This document shows positions 1-6,324 of a stretch of DNA of 14,901 nucleotides, one piece after another. The position numbers and the translations under genes were made by a program. Position 1 is the stretch's first letter, and every line of letters starts with the position of its first letter. The stretch is from an uncultured Clostridia bacterium. GTDB taxonomy: Bacteria > Bacillota > Clostridia > Oscillospirales > CAG-272. The notes under the pieces are model-generated. The model saw only the letters and a program-made list of their open reading frames with translations, had not been told where the DNA came from and made no database searches. The DNA lies in NCBI GenBank assembly GCA_937892405.1, contig CALAFS010000260.1:1-14901 (forward strand), read 5' to 3'.

Positions 1-570
1 CATCAGACAGAAGATGGTGATACCGATGATGACAAAGGCACCCTTCAGGTCCCCTGCCGCCTCGCGCGCGTCGATGATGGCACCCATCACATAGGTGAAG
101 ATCATGCCGCTGATGAGGGAGACGATCTCCTTCGTCGCGGTGAAGCTCCCTCTCTTCTTATCGTCGACAAGGGAGATGTACCAGTTGAGCTTCGGCGCCT
201 GCACGATGCTCGAAAGAATGTTGCCGCCGAGCAGAAGGACGATAAACAGAAGGACACGCGCCGTGTAGGAAATCTCGATCACGGGAATCAGATAGATCAG
301 GGCGAAGAAGGTCTGATTCAGAATATGAAGAGGAGTGACCCACGGTTTGACCGGTGTCTTATGTGCGAGGAAGACGGCAATCAGCTGAAACGCGCCGCCG
401 AGCGAAGTGAAAGCGGTCAGCACGGCGATCAGCGTATCCTCCATGCCGATGGCGGAGGTCACCTTCGCAAGATAGGATTCCGTCACCATCAGGGTGATAA
501 AATATTCCAGCGCCGCCTCGATGATATAGAGGATTCGGCTCTTCTTGTACGGGTCTTTGATGTCTTCCAT
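1..570 (-). CDS. MFS transporter, N-terminal part (cut by window edge)
   Basis: This frame is open from an ATG at 570 to the left edge, giving 190 residues with no stop. The protein is strongly hydrophobic, with likely membrane spans near residues 48-69, 80-98, 106-124, 149-167 and 176-190. A short charged loop around 135-147 (VDDKKRGSFTATKE) sits where major facilitator proteins carry a basic cytoplasmic loop. Charged and aromatic residues precede the first span, and there is no cleavable signal peptide. A ribosome site AAGGAAGGA (578-586, minus) lies about 7 bases before the ATG. The fold call as a 12-span MFS permease is fairly safe, but the substrate cannot be read. It has its own promoter and is separated from the upstream Nif3 operon by hairpins, so it is probably an independent unit. 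It is not obviously linked to the rhamnose genes. Confidence 0.75.
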   Translation of the reverse strand, partial: MEDIKDPYKKSRILYIIEAALEYFITLMVTESYLAKVTSAIGMEDTLIAVLTAFTSLGGAFQLIAVFLAHKTPVKPWVTPLHILNQTFFALIYLIPVIEISYTARVLLFIVLLLGGNILSSIVQAPKLNWYISLVDDKKRGSFTATKEIVSLISGMIFTYVMGAIIDAREAAGDLKGAFVIIGITIFCLM

Positions 571-607
571 GGAGAAGTCCTTCCTTCGGAAATTTCATTG
601 CCTATCT

Positions 608-616
608 ATTCTATCA
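608..616 (-). promoter_or_regulatory. Putative extended -10 promoter for the MFS gene
   Basis: Read on the minus strand, TAGAAT (608-613) is preceded by TG one base away (615-616), an extended -10 arrangement. No good -35 hexamer lies at 16-18 bases. The element is about 38 bases before the MFS start codon, which leaves room for a short leader carrying the ribosome site. The call rests on hexamer match alone. Confidence 0.4.
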
Positions 617-679
617 CAAAATAAAAGAAAAAACTATGCAATTCCGCGCAACTTTTTGCCCGAAATTGACGATTTTCGC

Positions 680-717
680 AAAAGGGCGCGCCACTTTCCG
701 AAGAAAGCGGCACGCTC
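680..717 (-). terminator. UUCG-loop hairpin terminator after the nif3 operon
   Basis: On the minus strand a 13-bp stem (686-698 with 703-715, including two G-U pairs) closes on a TTCG tetraloop. It is followed by CCTTTT (680-685), as expected for an intrinsic terminator downstream of the Nif3 gene. On the plus strand the same hairpin is followed by GTTTTT (721-726), so it may act in both directions. The T run on the minus side is short, so strength is uncertain. Confidence 0.6.
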
Positions 718-734
718 TCTGTTTTTCTGAAGGC

Positions 735-765
735 GGGGCGTGCCGCGGCACGCCTCTCTTTTTCA
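735..765. terminator. Second GC-rich palindrome with T-rich flank
   Basis: Positions 737-754 form an exact 18-base palindrome (GGCGTGCCG/CGGCACGCC), followed on the plus strand by TCTCTTTTTC. In RNA it would form a hairpin with a small forced loop. It lies between the end of the Nif3 gene and the 686-715 hairpin and shares the motif GCGGCACGC + CT-rich + TTTTTC with that region. It is probably part of a composite terminator, although no gene reads into it on the plus strand. Confidence 0.45.
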
Positions 766-790
766 CCGTCTCTCGGACGGCACTCGTCTG

Positions 791-1552
791 TCAGATCAGT
801 TTCAGCTTATAGGAATCGGTGATCGCGATCGGAAGATCGGGCGAGATCTTCGACAGCTCGCCGGCGAAAAAGCTCGTCACGGGATATTCGGTGAAATAAT
901 GCCCGCCCTCGATCAGGTTGATCCCCATCTCGGACGCCTCCTGCATCTCGTGATAGCCGATTCTGCCCGAGACGAGCGTATCGGCGCCCGCCGCCATGGC
1001 GGCGGCGATCTCGTCCTTTCCCGATCCGCCGACGACGGCGACGCGGTGCACGGGACTGTACCCGTCGGCATAGAGAAGCCCGTGGGCGTTCAGCTGATCC
1101 TTCAGGCGGTAGGAAAAGTCCTCGATCGACATCTCCTCCTCCAGCGTGCCGATCCGCCCGATTCCGCTCTCGCCGAAGGGGGTGACATCGGACAGTCCGA
1201 TCAGGTCGGCGAGGCAGTCGTTTACCCCTCCCTCGACCTTATCCGCGCGGGTATGGAAGGAGAAAACCGAAATGCCGCTCGCAAGGAGCTTGATGAGTTT
1301 TCTCGAAATGTGATGATCCTCCGTCATCGACGAGACAGGGCGGAACATCAGGGGGTGATGCGAGACGATGAGATCATAGCCGTTCTCGATCGCGAAGTCG
1401 ACGATCTCCTCCGTGACATCGAGGGTCACAAGGGCGCGGCGCACCTCGGCGCTCTCGTCCGCACAGCACATCAGCCCGTCGTTATCCCACGGCTCACGCA
1501 GGGAGAGGGGCATCCGTTTTTCCAGTTTCTCGTAATACTCTTTGACGGTCAT
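791..1552 (-). CDS. Nif3-like dinuclear metal center protein (YqfO/GTP cyclohydrolase I type 2 family)
   Basis: A 253-residue protein of the Nif3/YqfO family, which form toroidal hexamers with a two-metal site. Biochemical roles are poorly settled, and the 'GTP cyclohydrolase type 2' name rests on few members. The family motifs are all visible: WDNDGL at 22-27, SHHP at 64-67 (H65, H66), HTRAD at 100-104 (D104) with GGVND following, and GGHYFTE at 216-222 (H218, E222). These supply the five expected metal ligands. The length matches the short form without the extra PII-like insert found in B. subtilis YqfO. The ATG at 1552 has AGGAAG about 8 bases upstream and lies 12 bases after the trmK stop, so the two are co-transcribed, an arrangement very common in Bacillota. 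The cellular substrate cannot be read from the sequence. Confidence 0.92.
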   Translation of the reverse strand: MTVKEYYEKLEKRMPLSLREPWDNDGLMCCADESAEVRRALVTLDVTEEIVDFAIENGYDLIVSHHPLMFRPVSSMTEDHHISRKLIKLLASGISVFSFHTRADKVEGGVNDCLADLIGLSDVTPFGESGIGRIGTLEEEMSIEDFSYRLKDQLNAHGLLYADGYSPVHRVAVVGGSGKDEIAAAMAAGADTLVSGRIGYHEMQEASEMGINLIEGGHYFTEYPVTSFFAGELSKISPDLPIAITDSYKLKLI

Positions 1553-1564
1553 GGCGATTTCTTC

Positions 1565-2248
1565 CTATCTTAATAGTTCTTTGAATTGCGAAAGAAGTGC
1601 TTCTTCCTCGCGGGACGACTCTCCCCCGAGGCGCTTCCCTCTCACGATCTTTTCAAGCGTCGTGCGGCGTGCCGCGGCGTAATCGAGAAAGGCGGGATCG
1701 GCGAGCTTTTCTTCCGTGAGAGCGCCGAGCTCTTCTTCTATCGGGGTAAGCGCATAAGAGCCTCCCGCAAACTCGGCGGCAAGGACGACATACCGCTTCC
1801 CCTCCGAGCGGGGAAACGCCTCCCCGACGACGCGGAAGCCGTGGGCGGCAAGATACCGCCTGACGGCGCTGTGCCGGGTCATCGGCTGAAGGATCAGGCG
1901 GATCCCCTCCGTCTCAAGGAAAGGCGCGCGGGAGAGAATGTCGGCGATCAGCTCGCCGCCCATGCCGCAGATCGCGACATCGGTAACGCCCTCATCCGCA
2001 AGGCACGCGGCGCCGTCCGCAAGACGAAAGGTCATGTTATCTATGTAGTGGGTCATGGCGGCGTGCGCACGGGCGCTCGCAAGGGGTCCTTCATTGATGT
2101 CGGTACAGACGGCGCGGGCGATCCGCCCCTCTTCTAGAAGGAAAAGAGGCAGGTATGCGTGATCCGTGCCGATGTCGGCGAATACCGCTCCCTGCCTCAC
2201 AAATCCCGCCGCCGCCCGCAGTCTCGGATCCGGGGCGATACCGCTCAC
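1565..2248 (-). CDS. trmK: tRNA (adenine(22)-N1)-methyltransferase TrmK
   Basis: A 227-residue class I SAM-dependent methyltransferase of the TrmK family, which makes m1A22 in tRNA. Visible motifs are the SAM-binding ADIGTDHAYLP at 24-34, acidic D50 in CTDIN, GMGG at 95-98 and LQPM at 120-123, followed by a helical C-terminal region typical of the family. I place the start at a GTG (2246-2248) that overlaps the TGA stop of the upstream DUF1858 gene as GTGA. The protein then begins a few residues before the conserved core (DPRLRAAAGFV), as in family members. An ATG farther upstream at 2362 would add 38 residues of arginine-rich out-of-frame DUF1858 sequence and is unlikely. The overlap implies translational coupling. 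Nif3 follows after 12 bases, the usual partner of TrmK in Bacillota. Confidence 0.92.
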   Translation of the reverse strand: MSGIAPDPRLRAAAGFVRQGAVFADIGTDHAYLPLFLLEEGRIARAVCTDINEGPLASARAHAAMTHYIDNMTFRLADGAACLADEGVTDVAICGMGGELIADILSRAPFLETEGIRLILQPMTRHSAVRRYLAAHGFRVVGEAFPRSEGKRYVVLAAEFAGGSYALTPIEEELGALTEEKLADPAFLDYAAARRTTLEKIVRGKRLGGESSREEEALLSQFKELLR

Positions 2249-2448
2249 TGTTTTTTCGCGAGATAGTCGTTGATCTTCGCTACCAGCTCGTCGGCATCGG
2301 TGCCGTGAACGGCGCAAGCCTCCTCGATGGATTCCCCGCGGGAATGGGGGCAGCCGAGGCAATGCATGCCGATCTCAAAAAAGAACCGTGCGGTCTCCAC
2401 ATCGTGATCGAGAATATCGCCGATCAGCGTCTCTTTGGTAACTGTCAT
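2245..2448 (-). CDS. DUF1858 domain protein (hybrid-cluster-associated redox disulfide type)
   Basis: A 67-residue protein that consists almost entirely of the DUF1858 domain. It begins TKETLIGDIL, carries a CxxC pair at C30 and C33 in the string GMHCLGCPHS, and ends with a helical SIEEACAVHGTDADELVAKIN segment. Such proteins are described as putative disulfide or redox carriers, sometimes linked to hybrid-cluster proteins, and their partners are largely unknown. The ATG at 2448 has GAGG 8 bases upstream (2456-2460 region). A GTG at 2496 in the same frame would add 16 lysine-rich residues but has no good ribosome site. It is first in the DUF1858-trmK-nif3 operon, and its stop codon overlaps the trmK start. 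The exact-consensus promoter at 2529-2557 suggests steady, strong expression. Confidence 0.85.
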   Translation of the reverse strand: MTVTKETLIGDILDHDVETARFFFEIGMHCLGCPHSRGESIEEACAVHGTDADELVAKINDYLAKKQ

Positions 2449-2528
2449 TTTTTTATCCTCTTTCTTTTTCCATAAATTCTTCAAAGAAAATTTCACGGTA
2501 TTTCACCATTCTTTCTATGATTGATACC

Positions 2529-2557
2529 ATTATAATATAAAATATTCCCCATGTCAA
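2529..2557 (-). promoter_or_regulatory. Exact-consensus sigma-A promoter of the DUF1858-trmK-nif3 operon
   Basis: On the minus strand TTGACA (2552-2557) and TATAAT (2529-2534) are separated by exactly 17 bases, a full match to the sigma-A/sigma-70 consensus. Transcription would begin near 2522, giving a leader of about 75 bases before the DUF1858 ATG. Confidence 0.9.
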
Positions 2558-2579
2558 GAGAAGTTATTGATTTTAGGTA

Positions 2580-2608
2580 TTTACTTTTCGGGTAAAATAT
2601 GTTATACT
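2580..2608 (+). promoter_or_regulatory. Promoter of prfB
   Basis: TTTACT (2580-2585), 17 bases, TATACT (2603-2608): each hexamer differs from consensus at only one or two positions. Transcription would start near 2615, leaving a leader of about 38 bases with the ribosome site AAAGGAAAG just before the prfB ATG. The -35 lies 22 bases from that of the divergent DUF1858 promoter. Confidence 0.75.
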
Positions 2609-2652
2609 GTTCCCGTTAAGGATTTTTTATCTACCGTTGAAAGGAAAGCGAC

Positions 2653-3771
2653 ATGATACTTGCACTCGAAGAGTCGAAGAGAAAACTCGTCGACCTCAAA
2701 GACACCCTGAAAGAACTCGGAAACCAGCTCCGCATCGAGGAGGCGCGCGAGCGCGCCGCGGATCTCGAAAAAGAGACGACGGTCGCCGAATTCTGGAATG
2801 ACGCCGAGAAGTCCTCTCAGAAGCTCCGCGAGATCAAACAGCTGAAAGACAAAGTGGAGAGCTACGAGACGCTCTGCGCAAAGCTCGAGGACGCCTACAC
2901 GCTCTGCGAGATGGCGATCGAGGATAACGACGAAGGCTCGGTGGAAGAGGTGGTCAGTGAGACCGAATTCATCGAATCGGAGGCGGAGAAAAAGCGCATC
3001 GAGGTTCTGCTCTCGGGTCCCTACGATAAAAACAACGCGATCCTCTCCTTCCACCCGGGTGCCGGCGGCACCGAGGCGCAGGACTGGGCGTCCATGCTCT
3101 ACCGCATGTACACCCGCTGGGGAGAAAAGCACGGCTTCAATGTCAAGCTCATCGACTGGCTCGACGGGGACGAAGCGGGCATCAAGTCGGCGACGATCAT
3201 GATCGAAGGAATGAACGCCTACGGCTATCTGAAGAGTGAAAACGGCGTACACCGCCTTGTCAGAATCTCCCCCTTCGACGCATCGGGCAGACGGCACACC
3301 TCCTTTGCCTCGGTGGAGGTCATGCCGGAGTTCAATGATGACGACACGATCGTGATCCGCGACGAGGACATCGAAGTGACGGCGCACCGCTCGAGCGGCG
3401 CGGGCGGTCAGCACATCAACAAGACCGACTCGGCGATCCGCATCGTGCACAAGCCGACGGGTATCGTCGTCGGCTGTCAGACCGAACGCAGCCAGCTCCA
3501 GAACAAGGAAACCGCCATGAAAATGCTGAAGGCGAAGCTCATGGAGATCAAAATCCGCGAGAAGCTCGACCGCATCGAAGACATTCAGGGCAACAAAGCG
3601 AACATCGAATGGGGCAGCCAGATCCGCAGCTATGTCTTCATGCCCTACACGCTCGCAAAGGACACGCGCACCGGGTACGAGGACGGGAACATCGACGCGG
3701 TGATGGACGGTGAGATCGACGGATTCATCAATGCGTACCTGAAATATCTCTCCAAGAATCCGGAAAAGTAA
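2653..3771 (+). CDS. prfB: Peptide chain release factor 2 (RF2), no programmed frameshift
   Basis: A full-length 372-residue class I release factor that ends translation at UGA and UAA. The stop-codon recognition tripeptide is SPF at 206-208, which marks RF2; RF1 carries PxT. The catalytic GGQ is at 251-253 in RSSGAGGQHIN. Residue S247 corresponds to E. coli RF2 position 246, where K-12 has the unusual Thr. The N-terminal coiled helical domain spans roughly 1-110 and begins directly at MILALEESKRKL. In most bacteria prfB has an in-frame UGA near codon 25 bypassed by a +1 shift (CUU UGA C). Here the reading frame is continuous through that place (ELGNQLRIEEA), so this autoregulation is absent. 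AAAGGAAAG precedes the ATG. The gene is monocistronic between its own promoter and a hairpin terminator. Confidence 0.97.
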   Translation: MILALEESKRKLVDLKDTLKELGNQLRIEEARERAADLEKETTVAEFWNDAEKSSQKLREIKQLKDKVESYETLCAKLEDAYTLCEMAIEDNDEGSVEEVVSETEFIESEAEKKRIEVLLSGPYDKNNAILSFHPGAGGTEAQDWASMLYRMYTRWGEKHGFNVKLIDWLDGDEAGIKSATIMIEGMNAYGYLKSENGVHRLVRISPFDASGRRHTSFASVEVMPEFNDDDTIVIRDEDIEVTAHRSSGAGGQHINKTDSAIRIVHKPTGIVVGCQTERSQLQNKETAMKMLKAKLMEIKIREKLDRIEDIQGNKANIEWGSQIRSYVFMPYTLAKDTRTGYEDGNIDAVMDGEIDGFINAYLKYLSKNPEK

Positions 3772-3795
3772 TCAAAAAGTAAAGAATACTATACA

Positions 3796-3829
3796 AAAAG
3801 GACTGATTTTCTCAGTCCTTTTCTTTTTT
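3796..3829. terminator. Bidirectional terminator between prfB and the AraC gene
   Basis: An 11-bp perfect stem (3796-3806 with 3812-3822) closes on TTTTC. On the plus strand it is followed by CTTTTTT, ending prfB. On the minus strand the 3' arm runs into TTTTTG, ending the convergent AraC gene. The AraC stop codon (3812-3814) is part of the stem. Confidence 0.85.
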
Positions 3830-4783
3830 CGCTTTGTTTTGTCTCCGATAGTCCAAAGGCTTGACACCGTAAATTTTTCGGAAGGCACGGTGAAAATAAG
3901 AGGAGCTGTCAAAGCCGACGGAATAATAGATCTGCTCTACGGAAAGCTCGGTCTCCGCAAGAAGAAGTGCGGCGTGACGGAGCTTTTCCTTTGTGAGAAG
4001 GCGGTTCAGCGTGTCGCCGAAGAGGTCGGTGACAAGGTGGGAAAGATAGGTCGGAGAAAGAGCGAGCTTCTCCGCGAGATCGGACGGTGTCCCCTCTCTG
4101 TAATTGTCGCGGACATAGCTCATCACCGCCGCGCGGCGGCGCTCCTCCTTCGATAAAATCGTATTGGAAAAAAGGAGAAGGTCGTCCTGCTTTTTCGACA
4201 GGCAGGTCAGAAGGAGGGCAAAAGTATCCGAGAGGATCTGCGTATCCTGCTCTTTTGCCGTAATCTCGCAAAGCATGTTTTCTTCCAGATTTTCGAGCTG
4301 TGGCACCCCTGCCGTTCGGAAAACAAGGCAGGAAGGGCTTCCGTTCCCCTTTGCGTTTTCTTCAATAAAAGGAGAGAATACCGTCGACGACATACGCTCG
4401 GCGAGACGGTTCAGAAAAGAATCCGAAACGATCAGGTTGACGCCGATGTCCCCTTCTCCCGCGCGCTCCACGGCGTGCGTGACATGACGGTTCATGAAAA
4501 GGATATCGCCGGCGCCGAGGGAAAAGCGGCGCCCGCCGATGACATGCGTGATCTGCCCCGAGAGAACAATCATCGTCTCCGCGTAATTATGCTTATGCTG
4601 CGGAAAGGAGGTAAAGCGGGTGTGGGCACGCACGGCAATCTCTTTTCCATTGGACAGGCGCATGCCGCTGACGACAAACTCGCGGTCGGCGGTATAGAGC
4701 TTTCGTTCAAGGTCGCCGCCAGCGAGAAGGCGCTTTTCCTCCTCTGTGACAGGAAGAAGTTTTTCAAGTAAAAACGACTGCAT
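3812..4783 (-). CDS. AraC-family regulator, probable rhamnose operon activator
   Basis: A 323-residue transcription factor with an N-terminal cupin-like sensor and a C-terminal AraC/XylS DNA-binding domain. The sensor (about 50-120) shows the cupin pattern PQHKHNYAE, LSGQITHVIGG and LGAGDILFMNRHVTHAVE. The DNA-binding region (about 218-315) contains two helix-turn-helix units, DLAEKLALSPTYLSHLVTD and VEQIYYSVGFDSSSYFHRAFRK, followed by the typical GVKPLDYRR ending. The ATG at 4783 has GGGAGG 5 bases upstream. It is transcribed divergently from rhaB-rhaA-rhaD across a 220-base gap, which makes it the likely L-rhamnose-responsive activator, analogous to RhaS or RhaR of enterobacteria. This role is inferred from position, and a ligand cannot be assigned from residues. 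Its stop codon lies in the shared terminator with prfB. Confidence 0.88.
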   Translation of the reverse strand: MQSFLLEKLLPVTEEEKRLLAGGDLERKLYTADREFVVSGMRLSNGKEIAVRAHTRFTSFPQHKHNYAETMIVLSGQITHVIGGRRFSLGAGDILFMNRHVTHAVERAGEGDIGVNLIVSDSFLNRLAERMSSTVFSPFIEENAKGNGSPSCLVFRTAGVPQLENLEENMLCEITAKEQDTQILSDTFALLLTCLSKKQDDLLLFSNTILSKEERRRAAVMSYVRDNYREGTPSDLAEKLALSPTYLSHLVTDLFGDTLNRLLTKEKLRHAALLLAETELSVEQIYYSVGFDSSSYFHRAFRKIYGVKPLDYRRQNKAKKEKD

Positions 4784-4812
4784 AGGTGCCTCCCTTTCTC
4801 CTTTTTACTGCT

Positions 4813-4841
4813 ATTTTAACACATGTTGCAAGGATTTTCAA
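4813..4841 (-). promoter_or_regulatory. Promoter of the rhamnose-linked AraC gene
   Basis: On the minus strand TTGAAA (4836-4841), 17 bases, TAAAAT (4813-4818). The spacer contains TTGCAAGGATTTTCA (plus strand), which fits a catabolite-response element except for the central CG. The motif TTTTCAA here is mirrored by TTGAAAA at 4894-4900 next to the rhaB -35, which may mark operator half-sites. That part is weak because both are AT-rich. Confidence 0.7.
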
Positions 4842-4886
4842 GAGAAAAATCGCAAATCAGGGCACTTTTTATCATAAATCCGTTCC

Positions 4887-4915
4887 TTGTATTTTGAAAA
4901 CAACTATGTTATAAT
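4887..4915 (+). promoter_or_regulatory. Promoter of the rhaBAD operon
   Basis: TTGTAT (4887-4892), 17 bases, and a perfect -10 TATAAT (4910-4915). The poor -35 fits a promoter needing an activator such as the divergent AraC protein. Transcription would start near 4922, giving a leader of about 82 bases. The leader holds an imperfect palindrome CGGAAAGTTTCTCCG (4926-4940) and the pair TTCTCC (4934-4939)/GGAGAA (4954-4959). Confidence 0.7.
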
Positions 4916-5003
4916 AAGGGCGAAGCGGAAAGTTTCTCCGGGCAATGCGCATAGGAGAACCGTACCGCAAAAGAAAGTCAGACAGGATCATCAAGGAGGA
5001 GAT

Positions 5004-6323
5004 ATGAAACGCGCACTTGCCATTGACATCGGCGCCTCCAGCGGCCGGCATATCGTCGGTTGGTACGGAGAACACGGGGCGATGGAAACCCGTGAGGTCT
5101 ACCGCTTCCCGAACGGAGTCAAAGAACAGAACGGACACCTGATCTGGGACACAGACGCCCTCTTTTGCGAGGTGGTGGCGGGAATCCGCGCCGCATTCGC
5201 CGTTTTCCCCGACATTGAGACCATCTCGATCGACACCTGGGGTGTGGACTATGTTCTGCTCCGCGGGGAGGAAGAAGTCCGCCCCGTCTACGCTTACCGC
5301 GATGCACGCAACGACGCTTATGTCGAGCGGGTGCATGAGCGGATCCCCTTCTCTTCTCTTTACGACAAAACGGGAATTCAGTTTCAGAAGTTCAACACGG
5401 TTTACAGCCTGTATGCCGACCTCGCGGAGGGACGGCTCGCCGGGGTGAGCGACTTTCTGATGATCCCGGAATACCTGATGTACCGCCTCACCGGTGTGAA
5501 GAAAAAGGAATACACGAACGCCACGACCACCGGTATGGTAAACGCGAAGACGCACGCGTTCGATCCCGATATTTTCCGCGTGCTGAATCTGCCGCTTTCT
5601 CTCGCGGCGCCCCTCTCGGCACCGGGAACGCCTCTCGGTCATCTGAAGCCCGAGATCGTACGCGAGGTCGGTGGAGATGCGCTCGTCGTCCTCTGCCCGA
5701 CGCATGACACCGCCGCGGCGGTGGAGGCGATCGACATGCCGGAGAACGCGCCCTACATTTCCTCGGGCACCTGGTCCCTTCTCGGCGTGAGAACGACCGG
5801 GGCGCTGACCGACGAAAAGAGCCGTCTCGCAAACTACTCGAATGAGGGCGGGGTCGGTTACAACCGCTATCAGAAGAATCTGACGGGCATGTGGCTCGTG
5901 CAGTGTCTGCGCGCCGAGCTATGCCCCGGAAAGGACTACGGCGAGATCGCGAAAGAGGCGGAGGCGAGCGACTATCACGGTCACATTCCCGTCAACGATC
6001 CTCTCTTCCTCGCGCCGAAGAGCATGAAGGAGGCATTCCTCTCCTCCCTTTGCGAGGCGGGTGAAAAGCTACCGGAGAACGAGGCGGATTTCTTCCGCTG
6101 CGCGTATGAGAGTCTCGCACTCGGATACAGAGAAGCGCTCGACGAGCTGGAAGAAAATACAGGCAAAAAGTACACAAAACTTTACATTGTCGGAGGTGGA
6201 GCCAAGAACGGCTTCTTAAATGAGCTGACAGAGCGTGCGACGGAGAAAGAGGTCATCGCCCTGCCGATCGAGGCAACCGCCATCGGAAATCTGAAAACAC
6301 AACTCAACCGAAAGGAAGCATAA
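5004..6323 (+). CDS. rhaB: Rhamnulokinase
   Basis: A 439-residue FGGY-family sugar kinase that phosphorylates L-rhamnulose with ATP to L-rhamnulose 1-phosphate. The N-terminal phosphate loop is AIDIGASSGRHIVG (6-19), a rhamnulokinase-like variant. SIDTWGVDYVLL (75-86) is the conserved substrate-domain block. D235 in CPTHDTAAAVEA matches the catalytic base, and SGTWSLLG (254-261), EGGVGYNRYQKNLTGMWL (281-298) and GGGAKN (397-402) are ATP-domain motifs. I start at ATG 5004 because AAGGAGGA (4993-5000) precedes it and homology begins there; an in-frame extension to 4887 lies over the promoter. The protein ends just after EATAIGNLKTQL, with about 50 residues less than E. coli RhaB (489), but the stop is followed one base later by rhaA, so the short end looks natural. 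First gene of the rhamnose operon. Confidence 0.93.
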   Translation: MKRALAIDIGASSGRHIVGWYGEHGAMETREVYRFPNGVKEQNGHLIWDTDALFCEVVAGIRAAFAVFPDIETISIDTWGVDYVLLRGEEEVRPVYAYRDARNDAYVERVHERIPFSSLYDKTGIQFQKFNTVYSLYADLAEGRLAGVSDFLMIPEYLMYRLTGVKKKEYTNATTTGMVNAKTHAFDPDIFRVLNLPLSLAAPLSAPGTPLGHLKPEIVREVGGDALVVLCPTHDTAAAVEAIDMPENAPYISSGTWSLLGVRTTGALTDEKSRLANYSNEGGVGYNRYQKNLTGMWLVQCLRAELCPGKDYGEIAKEAEASDYHGHIPVNDPLFLAPKSMKEAFLSSLCEAGEKLPENEADFFRCAYESLALGYREALDELEENTGKKYTKLYIVGGGAKNGFLNELTERATEKEVIALPIEATAIGNLKTQLNRKEA

Positions 6324-6324
6324 T

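Noticed and set aside
740..1573. Long open frame on the plus strand opposite the Nif3 gene
   Set aside because: It is a codon-bias shadow: the minus strand carries all Nif3 motifs, and this frame is rich in Arg/Gly/His without recognisable domains.
1565..2362. Longer TrmK form starting at ATG 2362
   Set aside because: The extra 38 residues are antifamily, Arg-rich sequence lying over the DUF1858 gene; the GTGA overlap start at 2248 fits the family start.
4887..5003. Upstream in-frame extension of rhaB
   Set aside because: It covers the rhaB promoter and leader; a perfect ribosome site and the family start are at 5004.
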